Assembly: GCA_037389465.1 (NCBI GenBank) | Contig: JAZARR010000032.1 | Span: 1,674,001 to 1,738,000, forward strand | Length of the DNA: 64,000 nt | From: Baylisascaris procyonis | Taxonomy: Eukaryota; Nematoda; Chromadorea; Rhabditida; Ascarididae | Reading direction: 5' to 3' | Part shown: positions 1 to 21,373 of the stretch, piece by piece | Layout: every line of letters begins with the position of its first letter | Numbering within the stretch: the stretch's first letter is position 1 | Notes under the pieces: model-generated | What the model was told of the DNA's origin: nothing | What the model saw: the letters and a program-made list of their open reading frames with translations, nothing else | Databases searched by the model: none | Program-made: the position numbers and the translations under genes

Positions 1-2685
1 CTTTGCTAGAGTTCTTTGAAAAAAATGAAAAAAATATATATGCTTCATAATATCACTGACGACAAAATAAATTCCAACAGGTTTCCATAGCAAACAATTA
101 TGGAAATTTAGCGCCTGAGCATGTCCAATACTGCGCTGTCATTTTTTTTAAATAATAATAATAACACTTCGCTTTTGAAAGAATATTTAAGAGATGCTTC
201 TTCTGTTCAGTTTTATAATTTATGCCTCGGTTTTGCGTTTAAATTATTTAAATTAGTATGTATCTTCATCAATGAAGCATTAAATATCTCACTGGGTTAA
301 TTTATAGCAAACATATTTTTTCTATCAAACTCTCAAACACTTGTACGAGGTAATCGTAGAAGTAAAAATTCTCCTTGAAATACACTGAAAAACGATAAAA
401 TAAAGAGCGAAGGTTTTAAATGAAAGTGAAATCATAAACACTTAATATCAACACAATAATAAATATTAAAATACAATTTGCAAGAGGATCATATGTGATA
501 TGTGAAGTGGAATTGCAAAAACTCGGTTTGCAAAGGCATGTTTGAGTGATAATCTCGCCCATATCGCCATTCTTTTGCCGTCGAGTATCACACTGACTAA
601 AATCCTCCTGAAAATTTCTGTAGCACTATTTTGTTTTTCCTCAGAAAGACCGCATCGAATTCATGTATTGTTCATTAGCGAAATATACTCAGTATTTTAA
701 GGAATATTCAATATTTTCAATTTTGATATAAAAGGTGAACGCGTTTTCTTCTTGCCTAAAGACGTCGAATCGTCATTGTCGCCATAGAACTAAACGATCG
801 AATTCAAAGGAATGATGATCTTCGATGCTTTACAAATAATAAAAGAAAAGACGTCGAGCACGAGTTAAAGCATATACTGAGTTCAATGCATCATTATGCA
901 TGAGTAAATGTTTGCAGTTTTATTGGCTGAGAAAAATTTTTGTTTTAACTGCTCCGTATTTATAGTGAAAATACCATATATATGAACTGTTCCTTTCGTG
1001 TACCATACATCTAACGTCTCTACAAAATTTTCATAATAAATTCTCTCATACAAGTCTAAAAAAAAGCTAAAGACATTCTTTGCGAGAAATGTTTTATTGA
1101 AACTACTTACCGAATGGGATTTCAGTTGATCATAAGGGATTTGTGGATAGATTACTGTAAGACAACCGCGTAATACGATCCGCAACTCTATAACAATGTA
1201 CCAGTTATGTTCTTTCGTAATTAAGTGAATGTGTTAAAATGGAATCGCCCACATATACATTTATACACCTTCAATCATCATATATCAACGTTAGCCAATA
1301 ATTAAACTTTTATCGACTGGACTTTCTATTAGTTTCCTTATCACTGATTCTGTGGTGTTCTTATTTGATAATCTCACTATTTTCATGGTACATATGTTTC
1401 TACATAACAATCATAGCTTTGAAACCGTTGCTGTATCAAATTGCATATCGGATCAATAGTATGAAGCAAAGTCATAGCTGCTCAACTACGTTTTATTTAC
1501 ACAAGTCACAAAATGCTCGCTGCATAGTGTGCAATTAATCTGACATACACAACCACAAATGGTTGATAGTTATTAAAGTAACGAAAGTTCAATTTATTTA
1601 CAATGCAAAATTTTCGTAATTTTCCTTAACAATTTTTGAGCATCGCGTATTTGAATCATTATTTATTGATTCACAAATAATTTTTCGCCGATATTTTGTT
1701 TGATCAATAGTGATAACCTTTAAATAATTGTCATAAAGCGATAGTATTATCGAAAAAATCTAAGGATTACGAACATCTAAATCAGTTGAATTTTAAGATC
1801 ACATATGGACATTTCAAAGGAGAATACCTTTGTTGTAAGAGATAACTTTGAGACAAGCCGAAGGACATGGTTCCACTATAGCGCTTCTAAAATCGAATGG
1901 ATCATCACATAAGTCTGTTTGAATACCTCTCGCAATATTGGTCGATTTCTCGAGAATTTTTTGTGAAGTGGCGGGTATATTCTTCGACATACACGCATAG
2001 CATAGAATACCCGTTTGGTTTAATGCAATTACTGAAATAAATGAAATGAAAAATTACTCCAACCGTATGATTGGAATAGAACACATAGTTTACTGGAATA
2101 TCAACAAGTATATTTATTAGAAAAAAGAAATGATGAAAGTGCATTATTGATGAGAAAATTCCATCGAAAAGCAAACGATAGAAAAATATCAGAGAACTGC
2201 AAGCATCACCGTCAAAATAATGGGAATAATAGGTGATAAATTAGGACAGCCGATCATTTAACATAGAAGGAAACCATTTTTCTATATTTCAAATTATTTT
2301 AATTGATTTACTATCACTAACGATTACAATAATGCAACCACATAATACAAATAAGAGGAATATATATCAACGACACTGAATTTTTTTATGAAATCAATAA
2401 GAATCACCCTAACGCCTTATTACCGAAATATTTCAAAAATTTCAATCAAAGCTTACCACTGATTGGAATTGAAGAATTCTCCGTGTGGCAATTAGATGAT
2501 TTCAAAAGAACAAGAATAACAAAGAGAACGATAATCACTTGATCGGCGAAAATCATCAATATTAAAGAATATTTCTCAATACAGGTTTGCACAAGAATGG
2601 AACAGCACTCACTCAAGTGAGCAACGTTCTATTATTGAGCTTGAGCCGGCGATGAGCCGATGTTTACTGAGCCGGCTAGAACGGC

Positions 2686-2735
2686 AACCGAACAACCAAT
2701 CAACCAACCAACTAACCAACCAACAACTAACCGAC
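2686..2735. repeat. AACC/CAAC short tandem repeat
   Basis: The stretch is a run of imperfect AACC, CAAC and AACT units. Just upstream (about 2,640-2,685) the motif GAGCCGG occurs twice. It looks like a degenerate microsatellite. Confidence 0.6.
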
Positions 2736-4803
2736 CGCTCAGTGTCTATAACCTTTCCCATTGCTATTGACACATACGGCCCATATGATCACATGAGTAG
2801 ATAGTTTCGATGCAAGCTTTCTTTTTTTTTTTTTGAAATTGTTCTTATATGTGTTAATTCTAGTAGTCGCTTTGCAATATATTATATAATGAGCTCTTGG
2901 CGTGCAGCTGATAATTACGCTCAATATAGAAAATAGCTTTTATTTACATCTATTGCTATTTAATTTTTCGAGTGCGATCAAAAAAAAATATTTTCGAAAT
3001 CACATAAATAAAATTATTGCTGTTAGAATTTGAAGCATGAAAATTTTTTTACAAAAAGAAAGTTACCTTCGTATATCTAAAATATTGGTGAAATTGTCAT
3101 GTTTTCGCATCTTTGATAGAGTTTTTCCTATTTTAGATAGGTAATTATAATTGAATTTCGTTATATTTATTTATTATAAATGAGAAGATTAAAAACTGCG
3201 GTATTGAAGTGATCGTTTGTGATCACTATGTATTGCTAAGCAAATAAATAAACATTGTTCGACGCGTAGAATTCAACGACAATATTATGCGCTTTGATCG
3301 ACAACGATAATTGACTCTGTGAAGCATTATCTGGTAATACTCATATTTAAAAGAACACTATTGCAATACGTCACAGCTTATCAATGATATGAAGTGTTAA
3401 TATGTTATTTTTTGTGATAATTTTTGATAAGTTATTGATGAAAGTTGTTGAAAAGTTGATTTGAAGAATTGCTTTTATGATTACTTGATGCTTCATCGAA
3501 TATATTGTAGTTTTGTTTTGTTTTTTTTTTTTTTTTTTTATTTGTTTGTTTATTATTCTTTTGTTTTTTTTTGGTTTTTTTTTTTTTTTTGAAAGTAGTT
3601 ATTTATTTTTACAACATAAAATTTAGAATATTACGCTTTATTAGATAGCTTACTGCTTATCAAACGATTCATAATTAAGAAACAATTGCATCTTTTATAA
3701 TATTGTAGTGTTGCAATTACTTCAATTACTTCAATAACTTATTGCTTTTTTGTAGTATTATATTGTAGTGATTCAAAATTAGAAACTATTTGCAATTTTT
3801 TTTTGCAGTATTATAAAATAATTACATTTTTTGTACTATTTATACTATTGCATTTGCTTTATTGGTTTCAATTATTTGCGTTAATTTCAGTGACATTTAT
3901 AATGGACGCATATTAGTCTTTTCTTTTAAAAATGCACTATATCATTCTATGCGTTAATCATTTCTGATAGATTCTATAGTTCTCTATCTCTTCAGCTTAT
4001 ATACGAAGAGTTGGATAAGCTGAATAATTTGAAATGTTCATTCAAATTTCCCATCCGGAAAATAAAATGGAATAACGCTTACAAATTCATTGCCTTAATT
4101 TGTAAATTAATGGTGAAATTATCAAATTTTTAACGAACGAACAGGCGAACTTTTTTTTTTAATTTATTTTTTTAATTTATTTAAATTTATTAAATTTAAA
4201 TTTAGATTTAAATTTATTTCTTTATCAAATTTTTAAATCATTAAGTATTTAAAAAAATGTGAATTTATGCCTAAAATTGGAACAGTAAGGCAATTAAGTT
4301 CAATTAATGAAAAAATAAAAATTCAACCATTATGAGCAAGTTAATATAATGCGCTATGTTATATTATTATATTTGTAGAATAAGATAGTAAGTAAGAAAC
4401 AAAAATAAACTATTTTAATTTTTATTTTTCACTAAGGATAGAAAAATCTTTGAGAAGTAAAAAAGTTATGCATTCAAATCGTAAGAGAAAAGTCAAGTGT
4501 TAGCAATGAGAGAGGATCTTCAATGTTGCTAAAAAATGCATAGATAATTGAAAAAATCTCGAAAATTCGTTACTTTAATGCTAATGTTGGTGGTATTTTT
4601 CTTAAATCACTATTCACATTTGCTTCATGGAAATACACCAATAAACCTTTAGGATATCACCATATTGTTGATGAATATCGATAACTAAGAGGAATTTGTT
4701 TTTGATAAATTTTCACATTCTAAATATGAAAATTATTCTATAAAAAAAAGAAAACTGCCAATTTATTTGGTCATGACATCTATAGAAAGTTTGCATTAAT
4801 CAG

Positions 4804-4936
<133 letters not shown>

Positions 4937-6379
4937 CAATAATAGAAGTATGATTTCGTTTTGACTTGCTTTTTGAACAGTATTGAATACTTTAGAAAGA
5001 AAAGCTAAAAAGAAATGAATTGGATGCGCGAAAAAAAATTGAAGAAAAATCATTACGAAAGATATAAATAAATGAAGAAAAAGGTCGGTTAGTATCAAAG
5101 CATAATGAATTGCTTCTAAATTGATCGTAAAATTTCTCATAATGCTATTCGAAATGCAGTTTGATAATTGCGAATGGTGTTGTGATCGTTAAAAGTGTGA
5201 AACTTTTTGTCATTAAAAAATGGAAAAAGTTCCTCTTTGAAGGGATCGAAAAATTCATTTCATCGCGGGATTATAGCGTCTCGAATATATAATTTCTTTG
5301 AAAATTTAATTTAATACCACTCCAACATTTATCGGCTAAAATTCTCGTCATTATTGTCTAGAAATGTATCGTTCATCAAAAAATTGCAGGCAAGAGTTAT
5401 AACGTTACACAGATTAAATTCATAAAGTTATGAAAGATAAAATAGAGTCAATCACTGCGAAATTTTTTAAGCGTCTCTAGCCAGATGTGGAATGACGAAA
5501 AATTGGTAAAAATATATGAGAGAACACGCCAGGAAAACCAACACAACATGTGCTTTTGTGATTTTTGGCTGATCACAGCAAGCAATTTCATGAATTGGCA
5601 AACGCTGATAAATGCATAACAATATACTCATTTACGGATCTGTTCGATCTCTGGCACTAATTTTCCTCAGAATCTTCTCAACAAGCGGTAAAAAAATCGT
5701 CTTCGGAGTGAACTTGTGAATGAATCGTACAAAAGTATATAAATAATTCTATTGTAAAGGTCAATAAATGCAAGTTTATAAAGGTATACAATGGGTGTAA
5801 AATTATATTCGAATATCTGTGAATTAGCAGGAATGTGTAATGAATACAATTCATCAAAAGCAATAAACCACTAAAGAGTAGCATATGCGATGATTTTAAA
5901 TGACAATTCGTTTGATCATTTAAATTGTATCGAAATTGTTTGGTTCCCCAATATGTTCTCTTAAACATTAATAATGATATTAAATAGTTTTTTTTTTTCT
6001 AACTGCATAGATCAAAAGCTCTTATAAATGAACATACTCTCAAAAAGAGCTTAGTAAGCAATCTATGCGCACATTTTTGCATTTATTCGTCGATGATGGT
6101 GAATTATAAAAATATTTATTTATTTTTTTTTAGCGGTTTTATAACGATTCTTTTCAATTGTCTATTTTAAAAGATTGCAATGATTTCAACTTCAGAATGC
6201 TTCGTTCAACATTGAAATCATAACACGCTATAGCGATAATGATTCATCTTGCCTATACTTCTTGCAATTCTCATTTATACATTTTTTTTTTTAAATTTTT
6301 CTGAGAAGAATCTCTTTGCGTTTAAAAAGGTTAGCGCACACTTCTTTCTAAAGCAGATGAAATTCCTCGTCAGCAAAAG

Positions 6380-13134
<6,755 letters not shown>

Positions 13135-15779
13135 AATCGACGTTCTCGAATATTTCATTAGTAATTCTCATTTAATTTGCGCAAAAATTCTTCTCAATAT
13201 TAATGTTTCTTTTATTTTTCAAATGAAGAAATGTGTTTCTGATTATTCGATGGGCTTTATTTGTGCAGCACGGGATTTATTTATACTGCGGAAAAAAAAT
13301 TAAATCATGAAAAAGCGTATGAAGGCATCGTAAATGACAAATGAGAAATGTAAAGAAGAAAGATATCACATATATATGTGTGTTGAAAAGTAAAAAGCGA
13401 TGATATTATCATGGACGAAAGAGACGTGCGACCGACACATGCGCCTTAAATGTTCAACACTGACTGAGGAATGTAACGCTTCGTAATCAGAGATAACGTT
13501 GGTTGTTCTCTGTTTTCACGGAGTCGAAATCACCGAATCGTAGATACTTCGATTGTGTTTGATCAATAACAAAAACAATAGCCCAAAAAAGTTTGTGCTG
13601 CTCTGGATGTTTCAAATCGCAAATCGCCATCAGAGACATCGACTTGATTACTCAAGTAACTAACCGATGGTAATAGCATCACTACCACTATCAGTTATGC
13701 TATTATGTTACAGTTAATATTTATAGAATTAGCAGCGGGCACAGTTTGTTGAAAAGCTAGTTATAACGTTACTATTGATTCATATCAGTAGTGATAGTAA
13801 GTACCGGTAACAGCAGTAGATAGAAATACGAAGTATTAAGTGGGAGAGATCATTACTACAATTAAACGATCATGGACTAACATCACAGTAGAACATACTA
13901 TTCTAAGACAGCACTGGTAGTAGTTTTTTCCGCTCACTTCCACTTATGCTGATCAAAAAAAAATTAGTTGATTCGTTTTCGTTTGTGAAAATTACGCAAG
14001 TTTTTTAGCTCAGAATTGAGTAGGAAATTCTCGAAGAAAAGTAATTTTTGCTATTCTTTATGCTTCACTTTTTGAAGAAGATATAATATCAGTGAGATCC
14101 CATCTTGAGCGTTTTATCACACATATTCTTCGTTCTTCAATGAAAAACACTCGTCAAGCAGTCGCACTTTGTACCTGACCATTATGTGAGAAGACATATA
14201 CAACCACTTAAGTACGTGAAATAATTATGCGCTATTTGTCCACAAATCACAACAAATCTTATCTGACCGAGCGTATGCCAAATCATAGAGAATCACTAAC
14301 CAAACTTTTTTTTAAAGAAATTTGCAAAAAAAAAAACATGGCGCTTTAGAGACTACCGTTCACATAGTCGTCGAGAGAAGAACAGGAAATGCTAATTTTT
14401 CGGCGAAAAATATCGTAAATAGAGTCGAATCGATTCTACTTCCGTTTCGACTAGATGAAACAGTATGAAGCAAAAAGCGATAGGTACATATATCAGCCAC
14501 ATTATCAGCAATTTATATGGTCACTTGCATAAGTAACGTCCAAATGTATCGGTGGGTATTGTTTGAGAAACTTAGACTACCCTTTCTAAGATTATTTCAA
14601 ATATTTCATTGGCAGCCGAAAGTTGGAATGTTCTCATGCGAATATAATGCACTCGATTTATATCTGTCACTAAAATAGAGTGCATTCAAATACATATCGT
14701 CGAGATCAGTGGCGAACTTGTTGCTTTCTTATGAGAGCGCTGCATTTCTCTCACCTCTTTCAGTTCACTCATCTCTTTGTTACCACTAATAACCTCAATA
14801 TATATCAAGAATAATGATGCATTGTCATAAATATCCACGCAAATGTATTATCATTCGACCTAATTTCTTGAGATTTTATCATTGCTATGACCCTTTTAAT
14901 TATGCGATATACCAATGCGCTATATAAAGACAATCATGCAACATTCTAAAGTACTCGTCGGGTCTTCTTTCAGAATGGACGACTCCTACATGAAGAAAGA
15001 TACCGCCGAACATAGGTTACTGATTTACTTCATTTGTTATGGTTTAAATGGTTGCTAAAATACGCAATAATAAAACCAATAATGAATATTTTTCAACTAT
15101 ATTCATATATCATGCTTTTTAAGCATAAGTTTTGTCTCACTATAATCTTAATAAAAATTTTATCAAAATTCTGAATTTATAGAATTTTTAGATCATTTTT
15201 ATTGTTATTCATTGAATTATTAGCCTTCTGAAGTAGCGATGATGCGGCAGATTTCAACTGCAAAATGGTTGCCTCTAAACGAAAAGAATTTCGCTTTTCT
15301 CATCTATAAACGGCGCAAAAATACGCATTTTTAAACTTTAACTAAGTGAAAATAAGTTGAATTAAATTATATTAAGTCGATTCAAATTATTGTATGATAT
15401 CATTTATTAGCAGTGAAATCGAACGATCTAAGAGGCAGTATTTGTGCCTTTTCCATCAGCCATGGATACGTCGTTCTCAATAAAACTACGTTTCTCCCTT
15501 AAAATTCTTCTCAAAGAGTATTTTCACACGTATTCTTTCCTGCCTATCCCTTACCACCGTTCCAGCGAGTTGTTTTTGCAAAAATTTTTCCGAATGCCAT
15601 TTTAGTACTCCCAGTTTGCTTTCCATTCTTTCGAAAACGCGACCTTGTTCATGTTTCTCTCCAAATTTACCTTTCTTTAGTAGCGAACTGGTGCTACAAT
15701 CCTGAGCGTCGGATCCAGCATCTTACCTCTCAAACCTTTCGCTATCCCGAAATCCACAATTTCTGCAAAATTTACAAGT
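13135..15779. other. Intergenic region between lectin and collagen genes
   Basis: Only short chance frames are visible. The first few hundred bases after 13,134 should be the 3' end of the lectin transcript. I see no RNA gene or mobile element. A short 5' exon of the collagen gene could lie near 15,690-15,770 but is not needed for the model. Confidence 0.5.
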
Positions 15780-18700
15780 ATGTATTCACGCTTAAGGTAT
15801 ATGCGGCGAATTGCCGTTTTAGCGGTTTCGGTTTCAATGATGGCAATTGCAATGGCGATCATAACGATTCCGATGCTCTACAGTTACGCACACGACCTTC
15901 AGAGTCGAGTGGTTGATGAAACCGCTTTCTGCCGGGTTGGTTTTCTTTGCTCATGCTATTGAATATTTTAGATAAGTGCAAAAATTTGAGAAATTTTGTT
16001 GATAAGAAAATCGAAACAGCATAGAAAACCCCTAATTTATAATATCAACGCTCAATTATCTTCTCATATCAGCTGACATTCAGTCAAATATTTTATGGTC
16101 AAAAATTCAATTAAATTAAAAATTTCTAATTTAATTGAACTTTTCACATAAGAAATTTTTGTGAAAATCAAGAAAATCTTTTGAAGACATAAGTTATAGA
16201 ATATTCAGCACGAAATGCTCTATGTACTCATTATTTTCGATGAGACTATATTTCTATAAATTCCTGCATTCAATGATGCATATATATTTTCGGATTATTC
16301 TCGCTTTCAGTGCAACTGTATGCTTACAAGTGAGATTTCGATGTGCAATATTAGATGAAAATGAACTATTCCTATACGCTTCGGTCAAAGTCGAGGTATT
16401 ATAGCCTACCGTCAGTGATGAATCACTTAGCCAACATAATGATGGATGCTGAATATCATTCAGAAATAGCAAATATATAGAAGGCTGTGCGTATAGGTAT
16501 GATAGCTAAATATATAAGATGAAATATAAATAACTTATAAGTCAATTTGAAGGAATTTTTAAACAGCTGCGTTTTTTTTTAGATGGCTTCTCGAGATATG
16601 TGGCAGGAAATGTTTGCTCTACAAAAGCAAAAGCCACTCCGACAAAAGAGAGCATGGCTTTTTGGACAATGGGTTCCAGATGGTGGAGCTGGAGGTGGTG
16701 CTGCTGGTTATGGTGCACCAGAGGTGAGACTTTCGTTCCGCTTTAATTTCAGTCACTTTTTTTTTGTTTGGGGATAGCAGTTTTAATCGAACATCAAATT
16801 TCAAAGCGCGCTCAATGATTATTACGAATATTTTCATTGAGTTTATTCATACGATATCGTTACAAGGGAGTTCATGAACGATCTTAATATGTTTTTGATT
16901 ATTTGAAATATCCATTTTAACTCTTTTTATAGTTTTACATTTTTTTGTTATCCACCCAAAATTTTCATTTTAAAACCACCAATCAAGCATCGCTTCACAA
17001 AAGATTCAAATATAAAGATGAGGCAGAAATTAGCCTAAAAGAATCCTTTCTGATAATCCATGACAGATATTTTAGTATTACAAGACTTCAATGCCAGCTT
17101 TAGTAAAGAACTATCGATCAGTGATCTAAATATTGGCATAAACACCTATTCACCCTTTAAAGATATCCAAAAGATGGCAGCTAGGTGATTTTTTTTTCAG
17201 TTTTGATTTTGATTTGTTTTTTTTTTTTCGCAACTCAAACGCCCCCATAAACGCCCTGTACATAATATTACCGCGGACATCAGAATTATTCGTTTTGCAG
17301 CCACCATACCCGGGGCCTGCTGAAAGTGACGTCATTACGCACCGTGAACCCACAAGTAGTTCGAGTTGCTGTGCATGTCAGCAAGGTCCTGTTGGAGCAC
17401 CCGGACAGCCAGGAGACGATGGCAAAGATGGAAAGGATGGAACCCCCGGCAAGGTTGGTTCTCATTATGATGCAAAGACGGGTGAAAATCACGGGGATTG
17501 CGTGGTGGAAATGCCTCTGTGGTTAAAGCGGTCGGTTGGAGTTGCAAGGGCGGAGAGTCGGGTTCGGTTCCTCCTTCCGTTTTGTGTGTGTTATATACGG
17601 CGTCAGGGGCGAAGCCCTCCTGTGTGTCAGAGCCTGGAGGGAGTTACACAGAGGTGTAATATCCATAGCAACAACTGTAAGTGAACCAAAGCAGAGGCTC
17701 GAGAGGGGAGTCCCCCTTACGGGGGGCATCGGGCCGCGGAGCAGCCCCTGACCCTGGCATTAGTACTGAAATAAAGTCCATATAGGCGGTAGAGGATCGT
17801 ATCGTCAGTTCTTCCCATATTCCTCATAGTTTCTTATCTTCCCTTCTTCTATATGCTGTACATGTTGTTTGTGTCTCTTTCTTCAGGTAGTGTTCACGTT
17901 TTTATCTATATACTTTAGGTGTCATTCTCTTAGGGGAGTGTACAAGAGGTGTGTATAGCATAGCACGGAGCAGTCGGTTACGCATTGGATGGAGAGTAAT
18001 ATATGTGTGTGGTGTGTGAGGCGTCGCGTGTGGTCTGCTTCAGTTCGGCATGTGTGTGCGGGAGAGTGTGGTATATGTGGTGTGTGTTGGACGCCGTGTG
18101 CGGTCTGTTTCAGTTTGTATGTGGTATAGACTGAGCTTGCACGCGTGTGTAGGAGAGTGTGGCATGGCGTGTATATATGTATGTGTGCTGTGTAGGGGGT
18201 GGGTTGTGGAATGTGGTGCGTGGGGTATGTATGGTGGTGCGGTGTGTATAGTGTGTTATGTTGTCGTATGGTATGTGTGATTGGTATGGGTGCTGATGTG
18301 ATGCGCATATTGCTCGCGTGCACACTGCCATTTGCATAAATATTGCTGACGTGTACATTGCTATTGCGTATAAGCTCGTTAAAATGTGATAAAGGAGATA
18401 CCCTGTCATTCGTCGTGTGTGGATCAATTTCGAGCGGTTGGATCTCATTATTTTTCTTCTCTCTTTGAATGAGATGCGTTTCTTCGGTGTGTCGTAGTAT
18501 ATTGCGATGAAATCCGATCTGGCAATGCGTTTTACGCGTACCACATACGGTAGGACTTTTGTGTATTGCGCTGATGGTCTCTCACTAATGTTTGGCGATA
18601 TGTGAAAGGGTTTTTTGTATCTGTCAGTTCATGCTGATATGTGTAGTGTGTATGCGGTGTATGTGGGGTGGGTGGTATCTGTGTATGGTGTGTAGAGGTG

Positions 18701-21373
18701 GCGCAGCTTGCCTGTACGGACTGGAAGAGGTATAGCTAGTTCCAAAGGCGCGAGTGTGTTATTCTCTGCTTTTTCCTTCTACTTTTCTTCGCGTGGCTTG
18801 GCGATGGGAAGAGTATGTTTCGGTGTTGCTTCACGTGGAGAGATGCTAGTTAATTGATCAGAATTTCAAAGTCGCAAATTTGATGCTTTATGAAGAAATC
18901 ATTGAAATATGTCTTTGCAAAAGTTTCACAAAAAATAGTAGCAAATGTGGTTGATTAAAACAGAGTGAAAGATATGGTGATTGATATGAACAGATCTTAC
19001 CTAATCTTCTTCTAGTAGCAGATCTTCGTATTAAATGCTTGTGAGTATGTAAAAAATGCGCAAAGTTAAAAAGGTGAAAAATTTATTTAAATGAGCGATT
19101 TTTTGCACATAGAGAGAAGGGGACTCTGAAGATCCTTGCATGTTTATAGAGAAGTTCTTGAAATTGTGAATAAGAAAATTTAGTCGATGTTCTTTGATGA
19201 CAGTCGATCGTTGAAAAGAATTCCAAACTCTTCCAATTACAGCAGCTACTCTCACCTCACCTCACTTACGTATACCGTATCGAACACGTCATATGGTCTT
19301 CTAGAAATGTTTGCATGGCTTATTCACAGCAACACGCCAAGCCATTTCCAACGCAGCCTTTGAGAACCACAGAAATCAGAACAATGAATGAATTGTTGAG
19401 CGGAAACTTGCTATATAGAGCTATGATTCCTATACTTAAATGATTTTGACGTGTATTAGGATGGGCAGCCTGGACGCGATGGTAGTATAACGGCGCCCGA
19501 TGGTATTGTTAATGAGCCATGCATCATTTGCCCTCCAGGAGCGCCTGGACTTCCGGGACCTCCAGGAAGCAAAGGACCTCAAGGGCCACGTGGTGCAACT
19601 GGATTCAGTGGAACGGATGGTATGTTAACAAAGTGCAATGTGTAGTAACTGGACAACTATTGTGTACAGCAGTAACTATTGCCGTTGGTGATAATCAATG
19701 CTCAATGAGCCACATCTTTTCTAACTAATGATTTCGATTATGGTTAGCAAAATTTTCACAGTCCCAATAATAATGCCTCAATTGCTTTTTGCCAATTAGA
19801 AAACAATTGACTTTTAATCGAGACGAAAACTGACTTCTATGAATGAAGTGAAATTTACGTGGAATTAAAGAAATGACCGTTGATCATTGAAAAAAAGGAC
19901 GGAAGATAGAATCTTTTAAGTATTGAAATGAAACAATTAAAGAATAAGACTTTGTCACAACCCACTGAAAGGAGACGAATTTATTACATGGTCAAGGAAT
20001 GAGAGCAGTTCCGGAACACTCGATAAAAGCATACCTCAGCTAAGAATTGCTAGGTTTGAAATGTTCTATTTATTTATAGGCAAGAGAGGAGAACAAGGAA
20101 TGGTTGGTCCATCAGGTCCAATGGGACCACCCGGATTAGAAGGACCGCAAGGCAAGAGAGGAGAGGTGAGCCATACCGAATACCAATGGATGCATAAAAA
20201 AGAAGTGTTATTTACTTGAGGTTCATATAGTCGCTGTAATTTCCTTCTAAAATACTCTGCATGACATTTTAAAAGATTTAATGCGTCATTGCCACTTTCA
20301 TTATTGTTTCCCACTTTAATAACACGTCGAAGGTTTGTGTTTTAAAGCGAATCGATAACAGCGATTCTTTTTCATGTATTGGTCATTTATCCCTTGAATA
20401 TTCCATTCATTTGTTGAAGTTGATTCTAATTTTACAAGCACTTAACAGATTCGGCAAAGTGCAATTCGGCAGATTTCATTTTCCAGGATGGCAAAGTAAT
20501 CGAAATTGAAGGGCCAGCTGGTCGTCCTGGGAAACCAGGCCCACCAGGAAAGAAAGGAATTCCCGGCTACAAAGGAGTCCCTGGACAAAGCATTCCTGGC
20601 CCACAAGGACCAGTGGGAGATGTGAGTGCTTTTGTTCGTTTACAATGATTATGCGGTTTGTCATTCAAAAGAATTTCCACCAGCTTACTTTTCATTCTCA
20701 TCTCGAAACTTGATCACTGACATGACAAAAATTCAAACTGATTACCTGAAATTGTTCTACATTTCAGCCTGGACTCCCTGGTCGCGATGGAAAGAAAGGA
20801 CCTCCAGGATCGCAAGGGCCTCTTGGATCAAGAGGTATGCAATATGCTTTTTGTACGACAGAACTTTTAGAATGCCATTGCTATTAAAATGGTTGTTCAT
20901 TTACTATAGACCGTTATCAACGTGCAAATCTTCTTCCAATATTTCTGCCTAAGTAGGACCATAAAATTTCCCTGATTGACCTGAATTTTGACGTTTATTT
21001 TACCAATTTGACCAATGTAGGTCCCATATGACCTATATTTTCAGATAATTTTCAAAAAAAGCACCGCCTAAGAGTATTGGGAAAGGCATTTCTTTTTTTT
21101 TCAGTCCATTATTCCACTATAATCGCAAAAAAGAGACATATAATGAAAAGTTCCATCTTATATGGCGCATAATGAGCCTATTTCCGTTTAGTAATGGGTA
21201 CTAGCGCCACTAGATTGCATGAAAAAAATTGAAGCAACGGGAAAACCCTATAATTGCTGAATTTTTTTGTAATAGATAAGCGAGATGAAAATAAAATCAC
21301 ATCACTATTTGTTTTAGGTATCGATGGAGATTGCTATCATTGCCCTGCACCTCGTACTCCTCAAGGATATTAA
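15780..21373 (+). CDS. Nematode cuticle collagen (8 exons, 317 residues)
   Basis: Exons: 15780-15935, 16583-16723, 17301-17453, 19460-19619, 20080-20165, 20487-20621, 20768-20834, 21318-21373 (TAA). All phases agree and sum to 318 codons. Residues about 8-38 form the N-terminal membrane-spanning segment of the Col_cuticle_N type (RRIAVLAVSVSMMAIAMAII), followed by FCRMASRDMWQEM. A furin-type site R-Q-K-R lies at residues 72-75, as in many cuticle collagens, where it marks N-terminal trimming. Gly-X-Y blocks follow, broken by cysteine clusters: SSSSCCACQQGP, NEPCIICPPGAPGLPGPPGS and, near the C-terminus, DGDCYHCPAP. The product should trimerise and be crosslinked into the extracellular cuticle. 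A polyadenylation signal AATAAA lies at about 21,400. The intron number and the 2-kb intron after exon 3 are high for a cuticle collagen gene. The exact subfamily is not assigned. Confidence 0.93.
17505..17790 (+). mobile_element. GC-rich tRNA-derived SINE candidate in collagen intron
   Basis: At 17515-17530 the sequence CTCTGTGGTTAAAGCGG resembles a tRNA D-arm (RNA polymerase III A box). At 17561-17571 GGTTCGGTTCC matches the B box consensus GGTTCGANTCC apart from one base. The spacing of about 45 bases is normal for pol III promoters. A GC-rich body follows (for example GGGGAGTCCCCCTTACGGGG), ending in a more AT-rich stretch with AATAAA near 17,770. The composition differs sharply from the surrounding intron. 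The ends are not defined, and no target-site duplication was found by eye. Confidence 0.45.
17990..18290 (+). repeat. GT-rich satellite-like block with imperfect tandem copies
   Basis: The plus strand is dominated by GTGTG and GGTAT motifs. Two imperfect copies of a longer unit are visible: one from about 18,021 (GGCGTCGCGTGTGGTCTGCTTCAG ... GGGAGAGTGTGG) and one from about 18,090 (GACGCCGTGTGCGGTCTGTTTCAG ... AGGAGAGTGTGGC). The open frames here (Thr/His/Tyr-rich on the minus strand) reflect this composition and are not genes. The GT-rich character continues weakly to about 18,720. Confidence 0.65.

Noticed and set aside
17510..17580. Functional tRNA gene
   Set aside because: A- and B-box-like sequences are present, but no acceptor stem or anticodon arm pairs convincingly; a tRNA-derived SINE head is more likely.
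17922..18544. Long Thr/His/Tyr-rich and Arg/Val/Cys-rich frames
   Set aside because: They follow from the GT-rich repeat in the collagen intron and lie on strands and frames without splice support.
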